DNA of 64,000 nt from positions 4,097,001 through 4,161,000 of the forward strand of contig NC_079477.1 in NCBI RefSeq assembly GCF_026230105.1. The letters run 5' to 3'. This document shows, piece by piece, positions 11,050 through 22,563 of this stretch. Position 1 is the stretch's first letter, and each line of letters starts with the position of its first letter. The translations under genes were made by a program, and so were the position numbers. A model generated the notes under the pieces. The model made no database searches, was not told where the DNA came from, and saw only the letters and a list, made by a program, of their open reading frames with translations. This DNA comes from Diorhabda sublineata. Its lineage: Eukaryota > Arthropoda > Insecta > Coleoptera > Chrysomelidae.

Positions 11050-11616
11050 TATTGCAATGATGTTTATAGATTTCCAACAAGCGTTTGACTCAAGATGATA
11101 AGGGCATTAATAAAAACCAAGGGATAGGAATAAAATTGATAATACTGACTAGCGAAACGGAAATATTTCTAATTAATAAAAGAGTGAGACAATGTGACTC
11201 ACTATCTGCAGCACTATTAGCCGAGTAGTCTCGGAGGTAAATCCTCGGCCAGTCAGTATGGGGGATTTTGCTCAGTACGTTTGCCTCGCACACTCAAGAC
11301 GGTTGTACTTCGTCTCACTTGTTCATGGCGTGTTAGCGTAATGGATAAAGGACAGTATCTCAAAATAATACAAGAAAGAGAAAGGTGGTGGTAGTGGCAA
11401 TAGCTTTCGGAACGTGCGGCCTCATGAAGATCTTGATTACATCTTGCTTGGCTTTTCCTTTAACACGAGGTCGCTTCGCGTGGAAAACGTCCGAGGCTGA
11501 GGCCGACACATAAGGGATACGTTGAAGATATTGAAAACAGTAAAAGAAGAAATGGGGTTAAAAATAAAATTGAATCATAAGGTATTATAAGCAGTCAAAA
11601 AGGGATAGGTCATATA
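11050..11616 (+). pseudogene. LINE reverse transcriptase, 5' part
   Basis: At 11050 the sequence reads MMFIDFQQAFDS, reverse transcriptase motif with the first catalytic aspartate (usual form FIDFKQAYDS). About 11180-11213 reads KRVRQCDSLSAALL, matching RGVRQGD.LSP.LF. At about 11540-11575 it reads KTVKEEMGLKIK, the LINE segment before the palm-end motif. The intervening YADD motif is not readable. The frame breaks several times. The copy continues at 13149 beyond the inserted palindrome, where the next expected segment appears. Confidence 0.65.
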
Positions 11617-13148
11617 TACAGGGTGTTAAAACTATCTGTATATGGGAAAATACTTGTAGTAAAATCATGAAAATTTCTACGTTCAAGTTTTCGGATACGA
11701 TCTTTTTAACTAAATTATTTTCAAAGATGGCCGACTTCCGGTTTTATCGGAAGTCGACTGTAACTTTGTTATTTTAGATAGAACACCCTATATATTAATA
11801 CATTTTTAAACACTACGTAAGATTTTAGTATACTTTTGTTTAAAAACTTTTTTAGAAAAATGTATACTTTTTGAGTTATTAATTTTTTTGTAAAAAAATT
11901 GACCCTTATAAATTATTTTTTTACGAGGATACCCTTAAAGATATTAAAATGGTTTCTGTTCGGTTGCTTATAGCATGGTCAGACATATTTGAATGTATGT
12001 TGAAATTTTTTTTCTTTTTATACAGGGTTCGTATAAAAAGTGTTCAAAGTTTAACTTCATAAATATCAAATTTCTTCATTTTTTAAATAGAACCACCCGG
12101 TTTTTTCTATTTTAATGCATTCAGGGGTGAAAACTAAGGCAAATTCATGTATACTTTCCTATACCTAAGCCTAACCGTTATCCAGGTATTAAATGTTTTA
12201 TGTAAATTTTTAGAGATGCTGGTGTGGTCTAAATTTTATTTTGACTCGCTAACACAAGCACTAAGAAAAAAAACTATGTTTTTTTATCTTGTCAAGATCT
12301 GTAAAAAAAATCAAATCAAATTGTATTTACTAATCCTATTCCTAATTTTAGTCGTTTCCGAGGTATTTGAGGTTTTAAATTATTTTTGTATTTTAATTTT
12401 TTTAATTTTTTATGTATATTTTTAGAAGGCTTTGTAATATATTGACACTTATTTAACTGTCACTTGTCAATTGTCGATACTTTTGAAAATCGTTAAAAAC
12501 GGCTCGTTCTCAATTTAATAACGAATAAATAAAATTTAGACCACACCTGCATTTCTATAAAAATTAATAGAGAAAATTTAATATATGGATAACGGTAGGG
12601 TTTAACTATAGAAAAGTATACTTAAATTTGCCTTATGTTTTACCTCTGGATGTATAAGAATAGAAAAAACTGGGTGGTTCTATTTAAAAAATTTGATATT
12701 TATGAAGTTGAAATTTGAACACTTTTTATACACACCCTGTATGAAATAAAAAATTTTTCAACATAGATTCAAACATGTCTGACTTTGTTCAAAGCAACCG
12801 AACAGAAACCATTTTCATATCTTTAAGGGTATCCTCGTAAAAAAATAATTTATAAGGGTCTGCAAAGGTCAAATTACAAAATTATATTATACAAAAATAT
12901 TAATAACTCAAAAAGTACACATTTTTCGAGAAGTTTTTAGACAAAAGTATACTAAAATTTCACGTAAATTTTAAAAATGTATTAATATATAGGGTGTTCT
13001 ATTTATAATAACAAAGTCATAGCTATCTTTGAAAATATATTAGTTGAAAAGATCGTATCCGAAAACCCAAACGTAGAATTTTTCATGATTTTACTATAAA
13101 TATTTTGCTATATACAGAAAGTTTTAACTCGTCGTGGGTCACCCTGTA
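11617..13148. repeat. 1.5-kb snapback palindrome (inverted repeat element)
   Basis: The left arm, about 11617-12240, is mirrored by the right arm, about 12530-13148, with roughly 290 bp unique in the centre. Both ends are TACAGGGTG/CACCCTGTA and the right arm repeats the left arm feature by feature in reverse: the GTATCCGAAAAC block, the TATTAATAC block, the AAAAGTATAC block and the AGTGTTCAAA block. Short TA-rich sequence flanks both ends. It splits a LINE whose two halves lie at 11050-11616 and 13149-13600, so it is an insertion. The 92-codon ORF at 12147-12425 spans arm and centre and shows no known motif; I do not call it a gene. Confidence 0.85.
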
Positions 13149-13600
13149 TAGACGAAAATATGTTAGTAATTAATAGATAATATCGTTCAAATAAGAAGAT
13201 GTTGCAAAGTGAAATTTTAAATGAAAATACCAAAATGATAATTTACAAAACAACGATTTTAATGTATGGCGGCAGAAACAATGACAAAAATAGAAGAAGT
13301 TGATATGAAAATAATAGCACAGAAGGAAAGATAATTATAAGTATATTAGATTGATGAAAATGAATACAGCCAACGTATGAATAATGAAACAAATAACACA
13401 TTGTGATCCAAGGAGTAGAAGAAGTTGAGGCTCAAATGAAAGTGGTTAAAAGAATTAATGGAGGACGTTAATGAAATCAAAATCAAGCGATTGAATGAAA
13501 AGAAGACACAAAAACAATTAACGTTAGAAAAATGAACTCAAAAAGATCTACAGATGTACAAACATTTCACTGTTGAGATATCGTCTCCAACAAGAGATCT
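13149..13600 (+). pseudogene. LINE, 3' part beyond the palindrome
   Basis: Reads DENMLVIN, then KKMLQSEILNENTKMIIYKT, then T-I-L-M-Y-G-G, then further degraded C-terminal sequence with RMNNET. This is the standard order N.. Y..L...L.S..LN..TK..IYKT.IRP...YG.E.WT in endonuclease-reverse transcriptase LINEs, directly continuing the left part at 11540-11616. Several frame breaks and stops. Only reverse-transcriptase thumb and tail are present. Confidence 0.6.
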
Positions 13601-14399
13601 CAGTTTCTAGATGAAACGGATACATTAGTTTAAGTTCTAAAAAGTACTTTAATAAGTATTTTTATTTATGAAACTGTTTTACCCCGTTTAGATATTCTAA
13701 TAATCCGGAAATATGAAAACAATCCATTTCTGGGTGAAACCACTCATCCATCCAATATATCCAGCTGTAACTTTTCCCGCACTTATTCAATCTCTTGAGA
13801 AAAATGTAAATTGTGGAAGTGCTCTTGAATACGAAAATACTTTTAAAAAAAAAATCGGCCCGACCAGACCGCTCTCGATTTCGTACACGATAAAAATCCT
13901 TTTAGGGAACTAATCCTTTGTAAAAATTAAGTTGTCGTTCTTCTGCGTTTACTTTCGTGCGAAATAATCATTTGTGTTACTTTTAATGTTGATGTAAATC
14001 CGAGTCAAAAGTTCTTTACCACACGCGACACGTAAAATCGTTGATTACTTATTTTTTGGAGGTTTCTGACCGATAATTGATGGTTTACGTTAAAGAAGTA
14101 TAAAATTATTTTTCACTGTATGTTAATATGTAAATAAGTGAGAAGAAATTTGTTTTAGCGACCTTGAAAATTAGTTAAACCAAAACAGGAGCAATAGATT
14201 ACGTTATATATGTTACTAAGACTACAATTCAATATTTTTTTTAATAGAACATTTATTTCTGGAAATAATTATTGGGTATGAACTAGTTTTTAGCAAGAGC
14301 AAACGTGAATATGGAAATACACCATACCAATAACATCAAATCATCTACGAATTGTTTGTCACTCATCAATCTACAATTAAATTAATTTATCGAGATTAC
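13601..14399. other. Unannotated AT-rich stretch
   Basis: A 66-codon plus ORF at 13713-13913 is unrecognised. No repeat or RNA gene seen. Confidence 0.3.
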
Positions 14400-15110
14400 A
14401 AGTCACCACAAAGGTGCAGCATTGAGTATTTTTATCGATACAGAGGGAGTATTTTATAATGTTCCATTTGACTCTATACGGGAAATAGGGATGTGATGCG
14501 AAACAGAGAAATTTCATTCAGATTTCAGACCATTGAATTTTGCAGCAACTCCCATCATGTAGTCGATCGTTATTGACATTTTGCTGGTTTGGGTGTACGC
14601 CCTACGACGATGATGCTGCAATTCTGTTCCAAAACCTCAGCCTTAAAACAATGAAAAATAAGACACAAAAGCTCTAAATTTTTATTAGAGCTTTCTCGAT
14701 CTTTATAACAAAATTAATTTTCTCTAGTGAAGTGCGCTATGTCGATGTTATGATAAAAAAGAAGCTCAATTGGAGAAACCACGTTTATAAGCAGTTGGAA
14801 AAAGCAACCACCACTTATTTGGTAATGAATAGTTGTGATTACATAGATCTATTCGTATGATGGACGGGTGCCATCCTCAAGATTAGGCGCCTGAATTCAT
14901 ATGTTGATAATCTAGTGTAATTAGGCTACAATCTCAAGGAGTTATGAAGATTTGTTTTGAGGTGGGTTGACCTTCATAATTACAGAAGGGCCAGTTTTGT
15001 ATACAGATGGTTCAAAGACACTAGGAGTTGGAGTAACTTTTTATAGCTCAGTGTGAAAACGGAGGAAACTTGAACCATGGATCTCTCGACAGTAATGGTT
15101 TACAAAACGT
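14400..15110 (+). pseudogene. LINE reverse transcriptase and RNase H start
   Basis: Reads HKGAALSIFIDTEGVFYNVP then FDSIREIGM at 14410-14490, matching the palm motif with first aspartate (A.G.FLDIEGAFNNV). At 14610 YDDDAAILFQNLSLKTM replaces the YADD box. At 14735 VRYVDVMIKKKLNWRNHVYK matches (V)KYLGVILD.KL.W..H. At 14995-15030 GPVLYTDGSKTLGVGV begins the RNase H domain, with its catalytic aspartate. Segments between them are lost and frames change. Domain order and spacing show a compact, internally deleted copy of an RNase H-bearing LINE. Confidence 0.7.
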
Positions 15111-16290
15111 GAAACCTGAAACTTGTTACTGTTTGATAGGTCTATACGACTATTTTAGTTACACAAATCACTTATATCAGACCGTCTTAAAAAAGAAAAC
15201 GAATATCAAAGTCATTAAATACGTCTATACTAAAATACCCAGGAACTGGAAAAGTAATACCATTATATATCAAGTACTTTGTAATTTTTGACTTTGTTTA
15301 CATAGTACAGACATCTCAGTATTTAGAAATTAGATTAAAAAGTCATCAATGCGATTAAAAAAATGAAACACAATCAATTATAAAAATTCTTGAAATGGAA
15401 TCAGGTACAAGAGAAAGACCTTATTTATTTAAAGGCTACTATATATTTGAAACAGATTTTTATTTTGATAATCATGTCGATCTATTAATTAATATAATCG
15501 CACATATTATTAAAGTCAAGTCATTTTTTGAAAAAGACTGAAGTAGTTCGAAACATCAATATTTCTAAATTTCTAAAGACGATTTAGTGACAAAAATGAT
15601 GGTTTTATAGACAACTACGGAGGACGTTGAATATTTGACTAACTTCATACTTTTGTAGTTTCTCTATGAAATTTATGTTGGAGTGGAACAAATCAAAATG
15701 TCAGTTTAATTAATAACCATTATTTTGTCTAGCTAACTAATCGATGTTGTATCTAAAAGTTATGCAATAAGCTCACGAAATACACAAAATACAGCAACTG
15801 TCACGATACGATCGGTTTGGTATTATTTTTATTGTTCCTGCCAGCATCAGGCAAAAAAATCATATTTCGTTAAAGTGAAATCCTGCAAAAATAAAACAAC
15901 AGCGATTTTCGAGAGCTGGTTGTATTTGTCGCCTATCGACCTGTAAAAAACGTATTTTTACATTTGGAGCGTGAATAATTCGTTTCAGTTTTTTTTGAAT
16001 GGTTGGACATGATAATGGCACGGGAAGTAATTTATCTCTAATAATCCGCATTTCGCTACAAAATCTTTAAAACCAGGATTTTGAGGAGAATTCAATTAAT
16101 ACACACAAAAAAAATGTTTTATAGGAACCTTATATGAACAAATAGCCGATTATTACTAATAATAACAAAATCAAACAGTTGACAAAGTTTTCAGTAAATT
16201 TCCAATGGATAATAGAGTGGTTAGCTACTACTACCTAATACAGCGGTGCCTCTTGCAAATCTTCATCCATTTTATGCTTTTTGGCCGATG
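15111..16290. other. Unannotated stretch
   Basis: A 63-codon minus ORF at 15860-16051 carries no motif I know. It borders the Tigger pseudogene, but no inverted-repeat end of that element was found here. Confidence 0.3.
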
Positions 16291-16293
16291 GTT

Positions 16294-17930
16294 TCATGAA
16301 AAACCTGTCCAAAGTTGTTTGTTTTTCTCTTTTCTCCAACATCTGCCGGAAATAACGGACAAGAGTATCGGAGTATCGGGCATTGGTAAACTCCTGAACT
16401 GCTTTCCATTTGACCAGGATGTTCTTGATGTCAGCAGTTGGGATTGGTTGATTGTTTGATTGCTGCTCCTCGATATCAGATGACGCTTCCCTTTGAGCAT
16501 TGTCCTGTTGCTGGACCAGAAGTGTTTGGGCTCTTCAGTTGTCAGCTCTTCTTCGTGTTCCTCAATAAGCTCCTCCACATCCTCTTCCTCTACCTCTAAT
16601 TCCAACCTTTGAGCCACTGTGATGATGTCCTTCATCACTTCTGTGTTATCAACTACTGCTTTTTTCTGGGTCCACGAAGGCACAAGCAGCTTCCAAGCAG
16701 AAATCAGGGTCCTTTGTGACACTTTTTCCCAGGTCTTCTGTATAAGTCGTATTGCCATAAGGACATCAAATTTCTCCTTCTAAAACTTTCGGACAGTCAT
16801 ATTATCTCCACCAAATTATCTCCACCAAACACCTTATTAAAGAGGGCTCTAGTGTAGAGTTTTTTAAAGTTTGCAATAACTTGCTAATCCATTAGCTGAA
16901 GAATGGATGTGGTGTTTGGTGACAAATACTGCACCTTGATAAAATGATAATTTTCGTGCAATATTTCCTCTAGGTCTTTTGGATGAGAAGGGGCATTGTT
17001 AAGTATCAGAAGAGCTTTGAGTGGCAGCTCTTTTTCTAGTAAGACTTTTTTCATAGTAGGAGCAAAGGTTTCCAGAATCCATTCGATGAAGATAACTTGG
17101 CTCACCCAGGCTTTTTGATTGGACTTTCAATGGTCGGGCAGTTTGAACTAAATAACGTTATTTCTCTTGAAAAATTATTGTATTTTCAGAGTGATGAACC
17201 AATAGAGGTTTGATCTTGAGGTCTCCGCTGGCATTAAACGAAAATATAAGGGTAAGTCTGTCCTTCATGTCTTTCTGTCCTGACAATTTCTTCTCCTCTT
17301 TTGTAATGAAGGTTCTGCTCGGCATTCTTTTCCAAAAAAGATCCGTTTCATCGGCATTGAACACTTGTTGTGGTCAGTATCCTTTATCCTTAATACATTT
17401 TTGAAAATTAATAGAGAACTTTTCTGCTTCTTTTTTGTCAGCACTGCCATCGTCACCATGCATAGTAACGCTATGGATTCCACACCTTTTCTTAAATCTA
17501 AAAAAGCACCCCCTGCTGGCTTTGAATTCTTCTTCATTATCTTGATTGCTGCTACTTCCAAGGACGTTTTTCTTTAGATCGTCATAAATTATCTTGGCTG
17601 TTACGTCACCTGCCTGTCCTTAATCCGAATCGCTAATAGCCTCTTCATTTCCTCGTGGATTGAAGACCTAGTTTTTCATGAAATAGTTTGCAACCTTATT
17701 TGTCAAAATGGTGAAAATGGTGGTCTAGCTGAGGCCAAACTCTTTGGCGAGGTCACACACATACACACAATTTAATCAATAAGAAATGAGTTTTAAATTC
17801 TTTATAAAAATATTGCTGCATCCCTATTGATAATATCTTTAACAATTTCTTCGTGATTGACAGCCTAGTATTTACAATATTTACGCTCTTCAGTCACTAT
17901 TAGCTTAAAAGCTCCTAATTTGACACACCC
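16294..17930 (-). pseudogene. Tigger/jerky-type (pogo) transposase pseudogene
   Basis: Minus-strand reading in order: weak N-terminal part near 17700 (LTNKVANYFMKN), then GIHSVTM/ CMVTMA with ADKKEAEKF near 17440-17490, then FNADETDLFWKRMPSRTFIT at 17300-17364 (first catalytic aspartate), GQKDMKDRLTLIFSFNASGD with KIKPLLVHHSE, then QVIFIEWILETFAPTMKK, LPLKALLILNNAPSHP (second acidic position; the usual DNAP is NNAP, so the catalytic aspartate is lost), then LSPNTTSILQLMD. The tail at 16294-16758 has EEEDVEELIEEHEEELTTEE as in Tigger C-termini. Separate frames and stops show it is dead. Inverted-repeat ends (CAGT..AACCTC type) were not found. Confidence 0.85.
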
Positions 17931-19844
17931 CTAATTCAACAAATGAAAAATCTTACGAGATACGACATGAAAGGGAAAGGATTTAAAAAATTCACTACCC
18001 TTTCGATTGTGACCCTTTAGTCCGGTTTGCTCCAGAGCTGTAGATTAATCACTGACCATTCATGTCCGATGAAATTATAAAAGAGAATAATTGGCTTAAC
18101 AAAACGGCAACCGATGTTTGGTCAGTAGCATATCTAAAAGTTTTCTCCGCCAGAAGAGAAAATATCAAAGATAGAATAAACATGAATAAACTATGTTTCA
18201 AATTGCTGCTAATTTTAGTATTTATATAAATAAATAATTTTTGTTAATCACATTGTGGGATTCATAGTTCTAATTTTCCTAATGTGGATCTACTATAATA
18301 AGTCTTTACCTTTAATTCCAACAACAACCAAGAATGCGGATAGAGATTTCATTCCTCATGTAGCAGAATCTGAATGTTGCATATTCTGCTACAACAAACG
18401 TCCTCAGGAATGCCTCGACAAGACTTTCAATATTCGTATTTGAGTTGATACCTTAAACAGAGCGAGGAGTTTCAACCTCTGTAGATTTGTCCAGTGGTTT
18501 CACAGATATTATCTATTAACAGAGAGGGATCTAGCTATCTTATTAGACTGTATCAGAAATATTTTGGTTGAAGTTTCAGACTACAGAAAGATCTGTAGGA
18601 AATGGGGAGTTTGTTTTGCTAATACTGGCCCAAAAACAAGTGCTTATCAATATTCCGTACAGCTGTAGATAAGATGAGGCTTATCATCATGATTCTGATC
18701 AAAATATGACGCTAAGAAATGGTTTGAAATGGTTTTTAAATCATTGATGCATAAAAATAAACTGTATATTCATATTTGTTTTTTCAACTTTTTTCTTCTC
18801 AGATTTTTGATATGTTTCCATTGATAAACTGTCTTGGTTTTAGGTCTTTTTTGAATAGAAATTGGTTTTTGAAATAGTTAAAATGATCAAAATATGATTT
18901 GACATTGACATTTTGGATAATTATATTAACCAATACATCGTCTAAGGCGTGAATATCAGAACAAACATTTGTTTTAACCAAAATAAATAATTGTTTTTTT
19001 GTTTTGTTGTCATACATTAAAAGATAAGTAACAGCCATCTATCAAATTATTCATATCTGCCTCAAAATGTATTGAATGGAATTAAAAATTTTATTCAAAT
19101 TGTTTATCAATGACTTATATTTCGTTTTTATGTATGTGAACCATTTCTAGAAATTCTCAGTTTTGTATTTGATTTTCGTCAAGAATTTTTGTATTTTTAG
19201 ACATTATGATCTTTCAATCTATTCTCCAAAAGCTGTGATGTCTGTCTTATGTAAACAACGTCATGATTATTTCAATGTATTTGATATTATAGTATGTGAC
19301 ATAGGATGACATGAGTTGAAATTTAAATATCTTGAGAACCAAGTTGGTTTTCTATACCACTATGTATTTATGTTATTTTAGTTGTATGTTTTTATTTGTA
19401 CGTATTTATATATATTTTTTCTGTCGAAGCATCTGGGCTGATGATGTGCGCCCCTGATTTGCGCGAAGGGCTAGCAGACGAATTGTTTGCAAAAACTTCA
19501 AAGGACTAACTGACCATCCGGCGTTAAACGCAATGGGAATTCTCATTTTTATGCAAACATTGTCTATCTCTGCTTTGTGAGTTTTAATTTTTAGTTGTCG
19601 GATGCAAATACTGCTGGACCCAAAACCGCTTCGACGTGACGATGGGGGTTTGTTGATGCAGGCGAGATTGATAAAAAAAATGCAAAATCACATTAAAATA
19701 AAAATACATACGGTAAAAGTGATAATATGGATGTTTCTATTGTCTGTTTTTGACATATGTACATTTAATTTGAGGTTATTAATAAAACTAGGAAAAAAAT
19801 CATGTTGTTCATTACATTTGGATAGTTTTAAGTGAAAAACTTTC
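17931..19844. other. Unannotated AT-rich stretch
   Basis: A few ORFs of 60-80 codons (18255-18443 plus, 18799-19038 minus, 19602-19835 plus) are unrecognised. A hammerhead-like motif near 19438 is discussed in the findings. Confidence 0.3.
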
Positions 19845-21325
19845 TCAATAAAAACTTTTTTAGGCTTTTAAGTGAGGCAAATGTCGTTCGTTTTTAAAAA
19901 AGACAATCTCCAAAGACAGATGATGATTGTTTTTGATAAAGACATTATCTAAATACAAATGACAGTTTGATTTTTAAAAAGATATACTTTAAACACAATT
20001 ATCTGTTTTTTTTGGAAAATAAAATGACGCTTTGTTTTTAAAAAGTCATTTAATGCAAATACAGGTTTATTTTTGACAAAGCCAGGTTCTGAAAGCAAAT
20101 AATTCTTTTAAAAAAAGATAGTTCCTATGGAAAGTTTCTAAAGATCTTTTTTTTTAAGAAAGGTAACTTCCAAAGACACTTTTCGCTTTGTTTAAAAAAA
20201 ACAGTTTCTGAAGACTATTGATTGGTTTTTTTTTGAAAAATAAGATTTCTAAATACAGTTTCTAAAGAAAATGACAGTTTCTAAGGCAAATGATAGTGAA
20301 TTCTTGACAAAGTTAGTTACTGAAGAAAATGACGTGTTATTTAAAAAAAAAGCTTCCGAAGACAAATGATTGATTTCTAAAAAAGAAGTTTCTGAAGATA
20401 ATTGCTCAAGATATCGAAGACAAATTACTGTTTGATTTTGAAAAAAAGAAAGAATTTCTGAAGACTAACGACTTTTGTTTTTTGAAAAAGACAGTTTTTA
20501 AATACAGATCCTAGAAGACATCATGTTTTATTTCTGAAAAGCCAGTTTCTAAAGGTAAATGACTGTTTTAAAAAATATAGTTCCTATGGAAAGTTTCTAA
20601 ATATCTTTTTTTTAAGAAAGGCAACTTCCGAAGACACTTTTCGCTTTGTTTAAAAAAAACAGTTTCTGAAGACTATTGATGGTTTTTTTTTTGAAAAAGA
20701 AAATTTCTAAATACAGTTTCTAAAGAAAATGATGCCTTAATTCTTGACAAAGTTAGTTACTGAAGAAAAGATGTTTTTTTAAAAAAATAGCTTCCGAAGA
20801 CAAATGATTGATTTCTAAAAAAGAAGTTTCTGAAGATAATTGCTAAAGATTTTGAAAAAAAGAAACAATTTCTGAAGACTAATGACTTTTGTTTTTTATA
20901 AAAGACAGTTCCTAAATACAAATCCTATAAAACATGATTTATTTTTAAAAATCACAGTTTCTAATGAAAATTGATGACGCTCTAATTTTGAAAAAATAAA
21001 AGTTTCTAAAGACAAATAACGATTTTTTTGGAAAGATAGTTTATGGAAACAAATGATAATATTTTCGTGTAAAAATCTGAATGCACTTTGTTTTCGAAGA
21101 TGACAGTTTTTGATAACAAATCTTAGATTGTTTTTGGAAAATACAGTTTCTGAAGACATTTGTTTTATAAAGATCTTGTGCGATAATTAACTGTGGTTTT
21201 TGGGGAAGACAGTTTTTGCAGAAAAAAGACTGTTTATTTTCGTTTCAAGACAAATGATGGCTTGTTTTTTAAAAAGACAGTTTCTAAAAATAGCTTTTAA
21301 AGACAAGAAAGTTTCTATGAACATA
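19845..21325. repeat. Degenerate tandem array with 460-bp higher-order duplication
   Basis: About 1.5 kb of loosely repeated units built on AGTTTCTRAAGACAAATGA followed by a T-rich/A-rich run (TTTTTGAAAAAGAC). Unit length varies, roughly 40-55 bp by eye. On top of this, the block beginning TAGTTCCTATGGAAAGTTTC at 20119 recurs at 20579, a 460-bp shift, and is alignable for about 400 bp. No open frame runs through it; the 87-codon minus ORF at 20896-21159 is itself made of repeat units. Confidence 0.85.
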
Positions 21326-22217
21326 TAATAACAACGTGTTGGATTCTTGAGTACTTAGCATTGATGCAAACGGCGACAACTATAGGAAATCTCTTGAAAA
21401 TTCTCAAAAATAAGCTAAATTAGAACCTTCCGAGTTATAACAATAATGATATGTATCTGAATTAAGATAGAATACACCACAATCGACAAACCTTGATATA
21501 ATTGATATTTAAATATAAATAATATCTACATATCAACCAATTTCTCAACATCGAGTAATCATGAGACGCCCTACGAATTTTATTGTTTCGTTTCACGGAC
21601 TTTGCAGTCAGACAATACACAAGCAATTTCATAAATCACCATCAAAATGGATTTGATTGGGGGTTATAATTCAATCGAGGCAACTCCCTTTCGCGTCTCC
21701 CTTTTCTCTCACTCCTGCATTCATTGCACAATCTACAGTTATTCTAGACGGATTTCGAATGTTAATCGACTTAAATGTTGTATCGACTGCGGCATCGAAT
21801 CGAATTATGTGTGTAATAATACATTAGTTCAACAATTTTTTACTTTAAAGAAGAAACATGTTGATGTTAATGTTTTTCAATTAGAAAATGACTATTATTA
21901 TATGCCTTGGTAGGAGTTTTTTGTATAAAAATGTTCTAGACTGGTTAGTTAGAAAGTATAGATCATCGAAATTGATGCTTATTATTATGAGTCGATTTTG
22001 AAATTATAACCACAGCACTGCTCCAATCTTATAAGCGTCCTTTCTTTTTGTATAATCTCGAGCAGATCAGAACCGTTTATTCGTAATAATCTCTTGTTAC
22101 TTTGTTTTCTAATTCACTGTAGTTTACGCTATAAACAATTGTTAGTGGATGTTTTTGTTGTGGAGTTAAGGGCGGTAGTATTAGGTTCGAGGATAATTAA
22201 GAGGTAGCAGATTGAAT
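21326..22217. other. Unannotated stretch
   Basis: An 88-codon plus ORF (21647-21913) contains CCIDCG but no wider motif I recognise. Nothing else is supported. Confidence 0.3.
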
Positions 22218-22261
22218 ACACTGTTTACATAACCACTACACCAACACTCACAATTACACTA

Positions 22262-22304
22262 TCTTTCGCGCGTTTCGATAACCAAGTTATCGTCTTCAGA
22301 GATT
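22262..22304 (-). ncRNA. Hammerhead-ribozyme-like motif, left arm
   Basis: On the minus strand CTGAAGA (22293-22299) is intact, stem II GATAAC-TTG-GTTATC is a perfect 6 bp, and GAAACGCGCG follows (22276 to 22267). The cleavage-site GTC seen in the other arm is replaced by an A-rich sequence, and stem I does not form, so this copy should not self-cleave. Confidence 0.5.
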
Positions 22305-22326
22305 GAAGGTAAACTGACTGTCTGTT

Positions 22327-22373
22327 CTGTCTCTGAAGTAGATAATGTGGTTGTCGAAACGCGCGTCGGACAG
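22327..22373 (+). ncRNA. Hammerhead-ribozyme-like motif, right arm
   Basis: Stem I CTGTCT (22327-22332) pairs with GGACAG (22368-22373), one G-U. The core CTGAAGT (22333-22339) is followed by stem II GATAAT-GTG-GTTGTC, then GAAAC, a GCGC loop with a C-G and A-U closing (minimal stem III), and GTC with predicted cleavage after C22367. One core base is wrong: the last base of CTGANGA is T instead of A (22339), which should disable it. Confidence 0.55.
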
Positions 22374-22563
22374 TGTAATTGTGAGTATTGGTGTAGTGTA
22401 AACAGTGTGTTCAGTATGAATATCACCAACGGTTCCAGAAATTCTTACAACTCAACTTAGTAAAGAGTTAACATATTAATCAGAAATTGGATTACTCGAA
22501 CTTATTATTTATACAAAAGAAAGATAACTTGGAATCCTCAAGAAGAGACAATTTGAAAGTCAT

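Larger units (their letters stand above)
22218..22409. repeat. 192-bp snapback repeat carrying paired hammerhead-like motifs
   Basis: The left arm from ACACTGTTTACA (22218) through CGCGCGTTTCGATAACC pairs with the right arm ending TGTAAACAGTGTG (about 22409). Between the arms lie about 30 bases. Each arm carries, pointing outward, the core CTGAAG...GAAACGCGCG of a hammerhead ribozyme. Such inverted terminal-type repeats with small hammerheads are known from Penelope-like retroelements, so this may be a relic of one; no reverse transcriptase or GIY-YIG domain is visible nearby. Confidence 0.75.

Noticed and set aside
11328..11365. Sequence like the 5' half of a tRNA-Arg (GTAATGGATAAAGGACAG)
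   Set aside because: No matching 3' half, T arm or acceptor pairing.
12147..12425. 92-codon ORF spanning the palindrome arm and centre
   Set aside because: Very low complexity (mostly L, F, I, V) with no motif; fits chance translation of AT-rich DNA.
16205..16459. Plus-strand ORFs over the Tigger region (16205-16459, 17210-17404, 17365-17577)
   Set aside because: They are antisense shadows of the minus-strand transposase pseudogene.
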